A stretch of DNA of 64,000 nucleotides from Candidatus Promineifilum breve (GTDB lineage: Bacteria > Chloroflexota > Anaerolineae > Promineifilales > Promineifilaceae): positions 806,001 to 870,000 of the forward strand of contig NZ_LN890655.1 in assembly GCF_900066015.1 (NCBI RefSeq), given 5' to 3'. The notes beneath the pieces are model-generated. The model was not told the origin of the DNA and made no database searches. It worked only from the letters and a program-made list of their open reading frames with translations. How positions within the stretch are numbered: the first letter of the stretch is position 1; each line of letters starts with the position of its first letter. The position numbers and the translations under genes were made by a program. Of this stretch, positions 35,659-44,694 are shown piece by piece.

Positions 35659-36648
35659 TCATTCCTCCAGCGCGTACTCGGCCTGAATGAAGCGCCGGGT
35701 TTTGGTTTTGGCGCGGATGAGCAGCGAGTGGGTTTCGGCATGGTTGCCGCGATAGGCGATACCCGGCAGCAGCGCCGTGCCGGTGATGCCCGTGGCGGCA
35801 AAGAAGATGTCGTCGCTGGTGACCAAATCTTCCACCGTCAGCACGCGGCTTGTATCCAGCCCGGCCTGGGCGATGGCCCCGCGCTCCTCGGCCGACTGCG
35901 GGGCCAGGCGGGCCAACATGCCGCCGCCCAGCGAGCGCACGGCGCAGGCCGACAGAGCGCCCTGCGACGCCCCGCCGATGCCCATCAGCACGTCCACGCC
36001 CGCGCCGGACATGGCCGCCTCCAGCGCGCCCTCGGCGTCCCCTTCCTGGCGCAAGAGGATGCGCGCCCCTGTGGCCCGAATCTCCTGAATGAGATCGTGA
36101 TGGCGCAAGCGTTGCAGCACCACCACGGTCAAATCGCGCACCGCCTTCTTCTTGGCCCGCGCGATGAGGGCCAACGTCCAGGCCGCCGGCGCGTCCATAC
36201 ATTCGGGCACCAGCACGTGGGCCGCGTCGCGATCGACGACGATCTTGTCCAGATATTCGACCGGCCCCGAGGCCCAGATGCTATGGCGCGGGGCCACGGC
36301 CACGACCGAGACCGCCCCCGGTTTGCCCTCCACCAGCAGGCGCGTGCCGTCAATGGGATCGACGGCCAGATCGCACAACGCTTCGCCCCGGCCGAACGAC
36401 GCCCCGGCGCACAGCACGGCCGCCCCGTCCACCAGCCGGTCCTCGCCGATGGCGACACAGGCGTCGATGCCCAACGTCGCCAGCATGTTGTACATGGCGT
36501 CGGTGGCCGCGGCGTGGGCGGCGTCAAAATTACCGGAGCCGATCCAGCGCCCGGCGGCCAGCGCCGCTGCCTCGGTCACGCGCACCAGATCGAGACCGAT
36601 ATTGCGCGATGAGAGCGCGTTGTTGGTGTCCGTCTCATTCTGCTCCAC
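35659..36648 (-). CDS. glpX: Class II fructose-1,6-bisphosphatase (GlpX-like), divergent
   Basis: A 329-residue protein of the GlpX family, which dephosphorylates fructose-1,6-bisphosphate (some also sedoheptulose bisphosphate) in gluconeogenesis. Motifs are TDAMYNMLATLGIDACVAIGE, DLAVDPIDGTRLLVEG (the metal/phosphate DPIDGT), MGIGGASQGALSACAVRSLGG and SDDIFFAATGITG. The metal-site stretch usually written GEGExDEAPML is here GEDRLVDGAAVL, so one acidic ligand is changed. It starts with GTG 36648 (GGAGG 9 nt upstream) and overlaps the SulP gene by 14 bp. Confidence 0.85.
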   Translation of the reverse strand: MEQNETDTNNALSSRNIGLDLVRVTEAAALAAGRWIGSGNFDAAHAAATDAMYNMLATLGIDACVAIGEDRLVDGAAVLCAGASFGRGEALCDLAVDPIDGTRLLVEGKPGAVSVVAVAPRHSIWASGPVEYLDKIVVDRDAAHVLVPECMDAPAAWTLALIARAKKKAVRDLTVVVLQRLRHHDLIQEIRATGARILLRQEGDAEGALEAAMSGAGVDVLMGIGGASQGALSACAVRSLGGGMLARLAPQSAEERGAIAQAGLDTSRVLTVEDLVTSDDIFFAATGITGTALLPGIAYRGNHAETHSLLIRAKTKTRRFIQAEYALEE

Positions 36649-38836
36649 GGTCGCTTTCCTCCGTCTCGAATTCCACCGCCGTCAGCAGGCCGGCCGCTTC
36701 CCAGGCTTGCATGCCGCCTTCGATCTGCGCCACGTCTTGATACCCCCGACCGCGCAAGACGGCCGCCGCGCGTCGACTGCGCCGACCGGTGCGGCAGGCC
36801 AGGACGATGGGCCGATCCTGCACGGGAATGGCCCCATCATGGATCAGGGTCGATAGCGGCATCGACTGCGCTTCGGCGATGTGAGAGCGCTTGAACTCGC
36901 GCGGTTCGCGCACGTCGATGACCAACGGCTGTTGGGCCGGGGGCAACGTGCGCAACCTGCGCCACAGTTCGCGCGGCGGGATAAGCGTTTCGACGCCATT
37001 GGCCGGCAGCGGGCCATTCGCTCCGGCCACCGGCAGGTTGAGGTCGAGCAGGTCGAAGCGCTTGGGCAAGTTCTGGCACTCGCGGAAAACGCGCACCGGG
37101 CATTCATAGATGCAAATAGCCGGGTCGAGGATGCGGTGAAATATGTGGTCAATGGCCTTATCCTCGTCGAGCAGACTGGCCTCGCCGATGAAGGCCAGGC
37201 AGCCCGTCGCTTCCATCAGGTGCAACGCCTGGGGGCTGACCCGCACCAGAAAGATCGCCCCGCCACGGTCGCGGTAACTGCTGACCAGATTCTCCATCAT
37301 GTGGACGCCGCTGAAGTCCATCTGGTTGACGTGGTGCATCCGAATCAGTAGATAACGCTGTTCGGGATATTGCGCCGCCAGGGCCAGGATGCTCTCTTCG
37401 ATATGGCTGACCGCCCCGAAATAGAGATCGCCCTGAATCTCGACAATGCCCAATTGCGGGCAATGGGGGGCGTCGGGGCGATGGGTGAAGTGCTGGAACC
37501 CCTCATCGGGCACGACGACCTGCACCCGCGGGGCGCTGGTGCGCACCAGATAGAGGACGAAGGACAGCAGAATGCCGCTGAGGACGGCGAAATCCAGCTC
37601 CAGGAATACCGTGCCCAGGAAGGTGACGATCATGATCACGGCGTCACCCGGCGCGCCCTGGAAGATGCGGCGAATCTCGGCCCGGTCGATCATGTTGAAG
37701 GCGGTGATGATCAACGTGCCCGCCAGCGCGCCGACCGGCATGTAGGTGCCGATCCCCCCGGCCAGCGACATGATCGCCAGAATGACCACACAGGCCACCA
37801 GCGAAGCCAGGCGGGTTTTGGCCCCGGCGCGATACTTGACCGCCGTGACGCTGAACGAACCGGACGTGGCGTAGCCGCTGAACAGGCCGGAAAAAATGTT
37901 GGCAATGCCCTGGCCGATGAACTCCTGATTGTTATCGAGGCGTTGTCGCGTCTGCGAGGCCGCGGCCCGCGAGACGGCCGTCGTCTGCACCAGGCCAATG
38001 GCCGCCACGGCCAGCGCCCCGGTCGACAGGCGGCCGATCATCTCCAGATTGAACAGCGGCAGGTTGGCCGGCGGCGGCAAACCGGCCGGCAGGCGGCCGA
38101 TGACGGCCACGTCGGCCGCCCGCTCGCCCAGCAAAAAGACGACCAGCGTGGCCGCGGCGATGGCCACCAGCGCGCCCGGCAGCCGCGGGTTGAGACGGCG
38201 CAGAATGAGGATCAGGGCCATCGTGCCCAGCCCCAGCGCGGCGGTCATCAGCTGCGTCTCGGGCAAGGCCAGCAGCGACCCGCCCAGCCCGCTCAATACG
38301 TCGCCACGGGGCACGTCGAGGCCCAGCAACGGATCGATTTGCCGCAGGACGATCAGCACCGCCGCGCCGGTGGAGAAACCGACAATGACCGAGTGGGAGA
38401 CAAAATTGACGATAAATCCCAGGCGCAACAGCCCCAGCCCCAACTGGAACACGCCGACCATCACCGTCAGCAGACCGGCGGCGACGATGTAGTTGGCCGA
38501 ACCGGGCGTCGCCAGCAGGGCCAACGTGGAGAGCAGCAACAGCGACAGGGTATTCGTCGGGCCGGAGTGGAGCAGCTCCGACGAACCCCACAGAGCGGCG
38601 GCAATACCGCCGACAATGGCCGTGTAGAGGCCCATCGCCGGCGGCAAACCGGCCAACAGGGAGAAGGCGATGGCCTGGGGCAACAGGATGACACCGACGG
38701 TGACCCCGGCGATGAGATCGGCGCGCAGATTGGCGCGTTCGTAGCCGCGCACCAGCCGCACCGGCTGCTGCAAATAGCGCAGGGCGGGCAGGAGCGCGCC
38801 CCGGGGGTTCCATCTCAATGCCGCGGATGTCTGCAC
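36635..38836 (-). CDS. SulP anion transporter with STAS and C-terminal rhodanese domains
   Basis: A 733-residue protein. Residues about 25-430 form the SulP transport core (ADLIAGVTVGVILLPQAIAF, GLYTAIVGGIAAALWGSS, GGIGTYMPVGALAGTLIITA). A STAS domain follows at about 455-565 (LGIVEIQGDLYFGAVSHIEE, QMDFSGVHMMENL). Residues 630-720 are a rhodanese domain (VIDVREPREFKRSHIAEAQ, active-site loop CRTGRRSR, QIEGGMQAWEAAG). SulP proteins carry sulfate, bicarbonate or dicarboxylates. The rhodanese domain hints at sulfur handling, but the substrate is not proven. The start is GTG 38836 without a strong Shine-Dalgarno. Translationally coupled to the glpX-like gene. Confidence 0.88.
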   Translation of the reverse strand: MQTSAALRWNPRGALLPALRYLQQPVRLVRGYERANLRADLIAGVTVGVILLPQAIAFSLLAGLPPAMGLYTAIVGGIAAALWGSSELLHSGPTNTLSLLLLSTLALLATPGSANYIVAAGLLTVMVGVFQLGLGLLRLGFIVNFVSHSVIVGFSTGAAVLIVLRQIDPLLGLDVPRGDVLSGLGGSLLALPETQLMTAALGLGTMALILILRRLNPRLPGALVAIAAATLVVFLLGERAADVAVIGRLPAGLPPPANLPLFNLEMIGRLSTGALAVAAIGLVQTTAVSRAAASQTRQRLDNNQEFIGQGIANIFSGLFSGYATSGSFSVTAVKYRAGAKTRLASLVACVVILAIMSLAGGIGTYMPVGALAGTLIITAFNMIDRAEIRRIFQGAPGDAVIMIVTFLGTVFLELDFAVLSGILLSFVLYLVRTSAPRVQVVVPDEGFQHFTHRPDAPHCPQLGIVEIQGDLYFGAVSHIEESILALAAQYPEQRYLLIRMHHVNQMDFSGVHMMENLVSSYRDRGGAIFLVRVSPQALHLMEATGCLAFIGEASLLDEDKAIDHIFHRILDPAICIYECPVRVFRECQNLPKRFDLLDLNLPVAGANGPLPANGVETLIPPRELWRRLRTLPPAQQPLVIDVREPREFKRSHIAEAQSMPLSTLIHDGAIPVQDRPIVLACRTGRRSRRAAAVLRGRGYQDVAQIEGGMQAWEAAGLLTAVEFETEESDRGAE

Positions 38837-38942
38837 GCCGCCATCCTTCGACCGCGCGTGGCCCGCCGAGTTGGCAGGTCAGTCACTGGGCCGGTCAGCG
38901 AACATTGTAGGGTAATCGGCGCGTCGCGGCAAAAGAAGGGGC

Positions 38943-39572
38943 CTAATCGATGGTCAGCAACTTGTAGGGATAGACGTTGATGACCTCTGTCTCCTCGTAC
39001 CGGGTGCGGACGACCTCATCCTGCCGGTAGACGTGGACGTGGCCGTGCAGATGGTAGCGCGGCCGGAAGAGGCGCAGGAAGCTGAGGAAGACCTTGAAGC
39101 CGGTGTGGGGCAGGTCGGGGCGGTCGTGGATGCCGTAGGGCGGCGAGTGGGTCACCAGCACATCGAGCGCGCGGCCGAGCCTTTGCCGATTCCACAACAG
39201 GCGCGGCACCATCTGGGCCACCACCCGGCGCATCTCCGCTTCGGTGTACATGTAGTCGGCATGGGGCTTATAGCGCATCGACCCCTGTAACCCGGCCAGG
39301 ATCAACCCCCGGCGGGCGACGAGGCGGCCGTGGATATTCACCCCGCCGCGCACGCCGCGCCACTCCTGGCCGTCCACGCCATGCTGCGGCCCGCCGTCGT
39401 GGTTGCCGCGCACGTAGACCAGCGGCGCGTCGATGGCCGAGGTCAGGAAGTCGAGATAGTAGAACGGTAAATCGCCACAGCCGATGAGCAGGTCGATGTC
39501 GGGGAAAAACTGCCGCGCCTGGCCGCTATAGAGCTTGTCGATGACCCGGTCGCTGACGGCCAGAATTCTCAT
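38943..39572 (-). CDS. Calcineurin-like metallophosphoesterase, altered first motif
   Basis: A 209-residue protein. It has LLIGCGDLPFYYL (GD), VYVRGNHDG (GNHD), LVTHSPPYGIHD and HLHGHVHVY (GHxH). The usual N-terminal DxH is VSDRVID here, with Arg in place of the metal-ligand His. Members hydrolyse phosphodiesters or phosphomonoesters. The ATG at 39570-39572 overlaps the MazG stop (ATGA), so these two genes are coupled. A longer start at 39584 is less likely. Substrate unknown. Confidence 0.8.
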   Translation of the reverse strand: MRILAVSDRVIDKLYSGQARQFFPDIDLLIGCGDLPFYYLDFLTSAIDAPLVYVRGNHDGGPQHGVDGQEWRGVRGGVNIHGRLVARRGLILAGLQGSMRYKPHADYMYTEAEMRRVVAQMVPRLLWNRQRLGRALDVLVTHSPPYGIHDRPDLPHTGFKVFLSFLRLFRPRYHLHGHVHVYRQDEVVRTRYEETEVINVYPYKLLTID

Positions 39573-39874
39573 GGGGCCGGCCACTCGCGATGCTGATTTT
39601 CCGCCAGTTTATCGAGGATGGCCTGTTCCAGATCGATGCCGCAAACGCTGGCCAATTGCAGCAGGTAGAGGGTCACGTCGGCCAGTTCGCCGGCCAGCGC
39701 CGCCGTGTCGCGGGCCTCGGCGCGCCATTGGAAATGCTCCAGCACCTCGGCCGCTTCCAGAGCCAGGGAGATCGCCAGATTTTGCGGTGTTTGCGGCTTG
39801 GGCGAATCCGCGCGATACCAGCCCTTGCCGGCCACGAAGGCGTGCATCCGCTCTTCTAACTCTTTCAGTTCCAT
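39569..39874 (-). CDS. MazG-like nucleotide pyrophosphohydrolase
   Basis: A 101-residue all-alpha NTP pyrophosphatase of the MazG/RS21-C6 type. It has LALEAAEVLEHFQW (ExxE) followed by ELADVTLYLLQLASVCG (ExxD), the Mg2+-binding helices that cleave (d)NTPs to NMP and PPi. It may clean non-canonical nucleotides, such as dCTP derivatives; substrate not determined. Start MELKELEERM at 39872-39874; the upstream frame runs through the gapdh terminator. It is coupled to the phosphoesterase by an ATGA overlap. Confidence 0.85.
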   Translation of the reverse strand: MELKELEERMHAFVAGKGWYRADSPKPQTPQNLAISLALEAAEVLEHFQWRAEARDTAALAGELADVTLYLLQLASVCGIDLEQAILDKLAENQHREWPAP

Positions 39875-39893
39875 CGCCGGGGATTGTATCCGC

Positions 39894-39936
39894 AAAATAA
39901 AAACGCCGGCCACCCTGTGTAGTCGGGCGGCCGGCG
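39894..39936 (-). terminator. Intrinsic terminator of gapdh
   Basis: CGCCGGCC (39929-39936, minus reading) pairs with GGCCGGCG (39904-39911) around a 17-nt loop, followed by TTTTTATTTT. It lies about 120 nt past the gapdh stop. Confidence 0.8.
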
Positions 39937-39949
39937 GTTTGGATTAAAG

Positions 39950-40053
39950 CCCTCTCCCTAACCCTCTCCCAGAGGGAGAGGGAACCAGAGGTGTCCTGTG
40001 TCTCTCCCAAAGGGAGAGGGAACCAGAGGCGTTCTCCCAAAGGGAGTGGGAAC
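39950..40053. repeat. Triplicated CCCTCTCCC...GGGAGAGGG hairpin units
   Basis: Three head-to-tail units of the form TCTCCCA(A/G)AGGGAG(A/T)GGGAACC(A/G)GAGG, each able to fold back on itself, just after the gapdh stop. A related GGGAGAGGG element lies at 63901-63990. Confidence 0.8.
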
Positions 40054-40057
40054 CGGT

Positions 40058-41077
40058 TTAGAGCCGCTCGGCCACGTAGGCGGTCAGGTCGGCCAGACGC
40101 GAGGCATAGCCCCACTCGTTGTCATACCAGGTCACAACCTTGATGAAGTTACCGTCGATGACATCGGTCGAAAGGGCATCGACCGTGGTGGACGCCGGAT
40201 CGCCCTTGAGGTCCATCGACACCAGCGGCTCCTCGGTGTAGTTGAGGACCTTACCCAACCAGCCGGGGGCTTCGGAGGCTTCCTTCAGGGCGGCGTTGAG
40301 TTCTTCCTTGGTCGTGGAGCGCTCCACCTCGGCCGTCAGGTCGACGACCGACACGGTGACGGTCGGCACGCGGAAGGCCATGCCGTTGAACTTGCCCTTC
40401 AGATCGGGCAGTACCAGGCCGACAGCCTTGGCCGCGCCGGTCGAGGTCGGGATGATGTTGTTGGCCGTGGTGCGGGCGCGGCGCAGATCCTTGTGGGCCA
40501 CGTCCAGGATGCTCTGGTCGTTGGTCATGGCGTGGATCGTCGTCATCAGGGCGCGCTTGATGCCGAATTTCTCGTGCAGCACCTTGGCGACGGGGGCCAG
40601 GGCGTTGGTGGTGCAGCTGGCGTTGGAGATCACGTTGTGGGCCGCCGGGTCATACGTCTCTTCGTTGACGCCCAGCACAAACGTGCCGTCGATGTCCTTG
40701 TCGCCCGGGGAGGAGATGATGACCTTCTTGGCGCCGGCGGCCAGGTGGGGGCCGGCCGTGGCCTTGCCACGGAAGCGGCCGGTGCATTCGAGGACGATAT
40801 CAACCCCCAGGTCGCCCCAGGGCAATTTCGCCGGGTCCTTCTCGGCATAGCTCTTCAATTTCGCGCCGTCAACGTAGATGTCGCCATCCTTGACTTCGAC
40901 TTTGCCGGGGAACTTGCCATAGGTTGAATCGTACTTCAACAGATGGGCGTTCGTCTCCGCCGGCATCAGGTCATTGATCGCCTCAACGTCCAGAATACCC
41001 TGGTAATTCTCGTAGATCGCTTTGTAGACCTGACGGCCGATGCGGCCAAAGCCGTTAATGCCAACCTGAACTGTCAT
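40058..41077 (-). CDS. gap: Glyceraldehyde-3-phosphate dehydrogenase
   Basis: A 339-residue glycolytic/gluconeogenic enzyme. It has the NAD-binding [17 protein letters not shown], the catalytic [14 protein letters not shown] (active Cys), and [12 protein letters not shown] at the C-terminus. Residues [19 protein letters not shown] mark the usual NAD-type cofactor loop. The ATG at 41075-41077 has AGGAGA 7 nt upstream. Transcription likely begins from the -10 box at 41173-41178. Upstream lies yvcK on the same strand, separated by 174 nt. Confidence 0.97.
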   Translation of the reverse strand: MTVQVGINGFGRIGRQVYKAIYENYQGILDVEAINDLMPAETNAHLLKYDSTYGKFPGKVEVKDGDIYVDGAKLKSYAEKDPAKLPWGDLGVDIVLECTGRFRGKATAGPHLAAGAKKVIISSPGDKDIDGTFVLGVNEETYDPAAHNVISNASCTTNALAPVAKVLHEKFGIKRALMTTIHAMTNDQSILDVAHKDLRRARTTANNIIPTSTGAAKAVGLVLPDLKGKFNGMAFRVPTVTVSVVDLTAEVERSTTKEELNAALKEASEAPGWLGKVLNYTEEPLVSMDLKGDPASTTVDALSTDVIDGNFIKVVTWYDNEWGYASRLADLTAYVAERL

Positions 41078-41172
41078 GGAAATATCTCCTTTCGTAGTGA
41101 AATGGTAGGTAAAGGTACAAAGGGTGTGGGTTGGTGGAAATGTGCGCGTGGGGTGGGCACGCACTATCAGCT

Positions 41173-41178
41173 ATTATA
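41173..41178 (-). promoter_or_regulatory. -10 box of gapdh
   Basis: TATAAT on the minus strand, about 95 nt before the gapdh start. The -35 candidate (TTTTAG, 17 nt spacer) is weak. Confidence 0.55.
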
Positions 41179-41251
41179 CCCAATTCGCGGCTGATCTAAA
41201 AATGTTTCGCGAAACTCCTCACGGATTTTCAGGCAGCCGATGCGCCGGCCC

Positions 41252-42622
41252 TCAGGCCAGCAGATCGAGCACGGCCCGCGCCAGCTTGGCGCTGTCGTGC
41301 CGCCAGGGCCGGGCTTCGTCGACCAGATCGCGCCGGATGAAATCGACACCGGCCGGCGCATCCGGTTGGACAAATTGCGTCCGGCCGCCGCCCGTCTCCG
41401 GCGGAATGGACAGGTTATCATTGGCGATCACGCTGTCGAGGATCGCGCCGGGGGCGTGGGCGGTGATGGCCGCCACGTGATCGGCCACCGAGTAGCCGTC
41501 GGTTTCGCCGGGTTGGGTCGCCAGATTACAGACGTAGACCACCCTGGCCCGCGTGTGGCGCAACGCCTCGGCCAGATCGGCCACCAATAGATTGGGCAGA
41601 ATGCTGGTGTAGAGGCTGCCCGGCCCCAGGATGATCAAATCCGCGCCGAAGATGGCCCGCAGAGCCGGGGGATAGGCGCGGGCGTGGGACGGCTCCAGGC
41701 GCACCCGCTCGATACGGCCACCGGCCTGGGGGATGGCCGACTCGCCGCTCACCTCGACACTCTCCCCCTGGGGCAGAGCGACCTCGGCCACCAGGGTGAC
41801 GTTCTCCAACGTGGACGGCAGCACCTGGCCGCGCAACGCCAGCACGCGCTGCGCGGCCAGCAGCGCCTCATCGAAACTGCCGGTGATGCCGGTCAGGGCG
41901 GCCAGCAGCAGATTGCCGAACGCATGGCCGGTCAGACCCGGCGCGGCTGGTTCATCGGCCGCGCCGCCATTGCCATCCGGCGGCACAATGCCCGGCGTTG
42001 CTACGCCCGGCGTTGCCACGCTCGGCATCGCGCCGAAGCGATATTGTAACACCTGGGTCAGCAGCGCCTCATCGCGGGCCAGCGCGGCCAGGTTATTGCG
42101 GAAGTCGCCGGGCGGCAACAGGCCCAGTTCGCGGCGCAGCCGGCCGCTGCTGCCACCGTCGTCGGCCACGGTGACGATGGCCGTCAGATTGCTGGTGTAG
42201 GGCGACAGGCCGCGCAACAGGCCGGGCATGCCCGTGCCGCCGCCGATGGCGACGATGTGGGGGCCGCGATCGCGCAGCCGGTAATCGACCAGCGAATCGA
42301 CGACCGCCCCCGGCCCCTCGCGCAGCGGCTCGACCAGGTTCTTGCCCAGCTTGACGACGGCCAGCAACATGATCAGCCCGCCGACGATGAGCGGCAGGGC
42401 GATGCGCCAACCGAGCGGCAGAAATTGCAGCGTCAGCCCGTCGTAGAGGCGGCCGGGTAGCCAGCCGGCGCGGTTGGTGCTGAGTAAGAGGTAAACCCAG
42501 CCCATACTCGTCACCGCCGCGCCGGTCGCCAGCAGCAGCAACCAGCGCTTGACGCCGATGCCCACGGTCAGCCAGCGGCGGCGCAGGTAGAGCGCGCCCC
42601 AGAGCCTATTGTTCCTTTTCAT
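41252..42622 (-). CDS. yvcK: YvcK/CofD-like gluconeogenesis and cell-shape factor with N-terminal membrane anchor
   Basis: A 456-residue protein. Residues about 25-105 contain two membrane helices. The rest is the YvcK fold: HIVAIGGGTGMPGLLRGL, TAIVTVADDGGSSGRLRREL, LPPGDFRNNLAALA, GHAFGNLLLAALT and ADLIILGPGSLYTSILPNLLV. YvcK binds UDP-sugars such as UDP-GlcNAc and supports wall synthesis during gluconeogenic growth in Firmicutes. The membrane anchor is seen in related long forms. The ATG at 42620-42622 follows a GTG; either could start. It lies 12 nt after a DinB-like gene. Confidence 0.9.
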   Translation of the reverse strand: MKRNNRLWGALYLRRRWLTVGIGVKRWLLLLATGAAVTSMGWVYLLLSTNRAGWLPGRLYDGLTLQFLPLGWRIALPLIVGGLIMLLAVVKLGKNLVEPLREGPGAVVDSLVDYRLRDRGPHIVAIGGGTGMPGLLRGLSPYTSNLTAIVTVADDGGSSGRLRRELGLLPPGDFRNNLAALARDEALLTQVLQYRFGAMPSVATPGVATPGIVPPDGNGGAADEPAAPGLTGHAFGNLLLAALTGITGSFDEALLAAQRVLALRGQVLPSTLENVTLVAEVALPQGESVEVSGESAIPQAGGRIERVRLEPSHARAYPPALRAIFGADLIILGPGSLYTSILPNLLVADLAEALRHTRARVVYVCNLATQPGETDGYSVADHVAAITAHAPGAILDSVIANDNLSIPPETGGGRTQFVQPDAPAGVDFIRRDLVDEARPWRHDSAKLARAVLDLLA

Positions 42623-42634
42623 CACGGCGCGTGG

Positions 42635-43147
42635 CTAGTCCGTCAACAGGGCGCGGATGTAGCCAAGATGTTCTTCATAATGATCGTAGGTGTCGCCGAT
42701 GATCCAGCCGATGATGGGGCGGCCGTTATCCTGGCTCTGGGCATCGAAGGTGGCGTAACCGCGCCGCAGGTCGGCGTCGTCCAGCCCGGCCAGCGCGTTG
42801 AGCATCTCGTCGTGGGCCAGGCGCAGCGTCGCCATCGCCTCGGCCGCCGGTCGGCTGCGCCCGTGCTCGTGGACGAGATCGTTAAGCTGATCCATCGTCA
42901 GGTCGCGCCATTGGTCGGCGGTGATGCCCATACCCGCCGTGCGCGAGCGGCCGGTCAGCAGGTAGGCGATGCCCTGTTCCCAGGCCGCCAGGTGAAACAG
43001 ATGGTCGCCGATTGCCCAGCCCGACGCCGGGTCAACCCGCTCTTTGGTGGCGTCATCCAGCTTAACCAGTACGCCCATCAACTCTTCCCAGCCGGTCTGG
43101 ATGCGCTCCAGCAGTTGGGTTTTGGTCATTTCGTTGTCATTGGCCAT
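42635..43147 (-). CDS. DinB/DfsB-like four-helix protein
   Basis: A 170-residue protein with the putative metal-ligand pattern GDHLFHLAAWEQGIAYL near the N-terminus and DTYDHYEEHLGYI at the C-terminus, typical of ClbS/DfsB and DinB-superfamily proteins. Members act as thiol-dependent transferases, hydrolases or damage-induced proteins; the activity here is not known. GGAG lies 7 nt before the ATG. Two further DinB-like genes are at 43200 and 61700. Confidence 0.75.
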   Translation of the reverse strand: MANDNEMTKTQLLERIQTGWEELMGVLVKLDDATKERVDPASGWAIGDHLFHLAAWEQGIAYLLTGRSRTAGMGITADQWRDLTMDQLNDLVHEHGRSRPAAEAMATLRLAHDEMLNALAGLDDADLRRGYATFDAQSQDNGRPIIGWIIGDTYDHYEEHLGYIRALLTD

Positions 43148-43199
43148 TGTCTTGCTCCTCGGCTGTCGCTCAGCCGGTTGATTCTAAAAATACCACTTA

Positions 43200-43658
43200 T
43201 CACTCGCCGCGCTGATCCCAGAGCTGGCGAGTCAGCTGGATGTGGCCTGCATGGAGCGCCGTGTGCTCCAGGACATGGAGCAACGCCCAGCCCACCGTTC
43301 GCTCCTCATTGAACATGCCGGCCGTGCGCGCCTCCCCCAATCGCGGCGGCGCCAGTTGGCCCAGCACTTGCCGCGTCGTGTCCAGCGCCTTGCTTAGCCG
43401 CCCCAGCATCTCGGCCGCGTCGACCTTGAACGTCTCGAACTCCTCGGCCCGTACCCGGCCGGACGGCAAGTCGCCGGCCACGTCGCCCACCCAATAGCGC
43501 CACGCGCCGGCCGTGTGGGCCAGGATGACGGCGATGGAGTTCATGTCCGGCCCCGGCTTCCAGTCCAGCGCCTCGGCCGGCAGATCGGCCACGGCCGTTT
43601 CGATGACCTTGTGGATCGTCTCAAATCGCTCCAGCATGTCCTGAAATAGTCGTTCCAT
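43200..43658 (-). CDS. DinB-family protein
   Basis: A 152-residue protein. AVILAHTAGAWRYWVGD gives the first His and HVLEHTALHAGHIQLTRQL the paired His of the DinB metal triad. Residues 20-40 carry the ALDWKPGPDMNSIA element common in the family. ATG at 43656-43658 with GGAGG 8 nt upstream; a longer start is less likely. It lies 52 nt ahead of the next DinB-like gene. Function unknown. Confidence 0.8.
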   Translation of the reverse strand: MERLFQDMLERFETIHKVIETAVADLPAEALDWKPGPDMNSIAVILAHTAGAWRYWVGDVAGDLPSGRVRAEEFETFKVDAAEMLGRLSKALDTTRQVLGQLAPPRLGEARTAGMFNEERTVGWALLHVLEHTALHAGHIQLTRQLWDQRGE

Positions 43659-43687
43659 ACCTAACACCTCCATCAGTGAGTTGATTC

Positions 43688-44419
43688 TTACAGAGGTTCC
43701 CCCATCGGCCGCAAGCCAATTAGAAACGCGCGTACCTTCTCCGGCTGGGTGACGGCGAAGAGGACGGCCTCGGCCACATCCTGGGCTTCCATCATGCCGG
43801 CAAAGCGCGGGTCATCTTCCGTGCGGCCGGTGCCGATGGCGAAATGGGTGTGTACGCCGCCGGGGGCAATGACGCTGACCTTCACGCCTTGCTCGCGCGT
43901 CTCGTAGTCGAGCGCCTGGGCAAAGCCGACCTGGGCGAATTTCGTGGCGCAATAGACCGTCTCGTGAGGCAGTCCCTTCAGCCCGGCGACCGAAGCGATG
44001 AAAACCACCCACCCCTCGCGCCGTTCCAGCATACCCGGCAGAAAGGCGGCGGTGCATAGAAAGCTTGCGCGCATATTGGTGTTCATCATCCAATCGTAAT
44101 CGGCGGCCGACAGGGAGGCCAGCGGGCCATATTTGCCAACCCCGGCATTGTTGACCAGGATGTCCACATGGCCGAAGCGCTCCAGCGCCGCGGCCTTCAT
44201 GCGCTCCACGTCCGCTTCCTGGGTCAGGTCGGCGGGCACGGCCAACGCCTGGCCGCCCATGCGCTCGATACGCGCGGCCAACTCCGCCAACTCCGGCTCC
44301 GTTCGGGATGTGACCACGACGGCCGCCCCGGCCTGGGCCAATGTCACCGCCGCCGCCTGACCAATGCCCCGGCTGGCCCCAGTGACGACGGCGACTTTAC
44401 CCTTCAGCAATTCTGTCAT
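43688..44419 (-). CDS. Short-chain dehydrogenase/reductase
   Basis: A 243-residue classical SDR. The cofactor motif is VVTGASRGIGQAAAV (TGxxxGxG), with VNNAGVG at about 87. The catalytic Ser lies in FIASVAG and the Tyr-Lys pair in VYCATKFAQ. TSRTEPEL after strand 2 suggests NADP(H) preference, because Arg follows Ser. Start ATG with GGAGG 8 nt upstream. The substrate is not readable. Confidence 0.9.
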   Translation of the reverse strand: MTELLKGKVAVVTGASRGIGQAAAVTLAQAGAAVVVTSRTEPELAELAARIERMGGQALAVPADLTQEADVERMKAAALERFGHVDILVNNAGVGKYGPLASLSAADYDWMMNTNMRASFLCTAAFLPGMLERREGWVVFIASVAGLKGLPHETVYCATKFAQVGFAQALDYETREQGVKVSVIAPGGVHTHFAIGTGRTEDDPRFAGMMEAQDVAEAVLFAVTQPEKVRAFLIGLRPMGEPL

Positions 44420-44694
44420 TGACCTTACCTCCGCTTGCTTAGGCCTCCGGCGAAGCCCGGCTAAATCGTATCAGGATTATGCCAATTTGCATGGCCTTCA
44501 ACTATCCCGCTCCCTAGACCTGACCGGTCGGCAGAGAAAGTATGAGTCGGATAGCGAGTTGGGCCGCCGACCTGTCAGGTCTCATTTTGATCTTGGCCCC
44601 GCGGTGTTTGTCCGAAATGGCTGTGTGCGGTATAAGTCAGGCGGCTCGTGCACCGTCAGCGCGGGCCGCTATTGTGTAGAGGTGATCACCCCCC
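44420..44694. other. Divergent intergenic region with palindrome GACCTGTCAGGTC
   Basis: It contains GACCTGTCAGGTC at 44569-44581, matching the palindrome at 35136-35150, and a variant AGACCTGACCGGTC near 44516. No open frame of coding quality is seen. It separates the SDR gene from the transporter gene. Confidence 0.5.

Noticed and set aside
39950-40053. Possible CRISPR array
   Set aside because: The units are contiguous, palindromic throughout and lack unique spacers of regular length; no cas genes are near.
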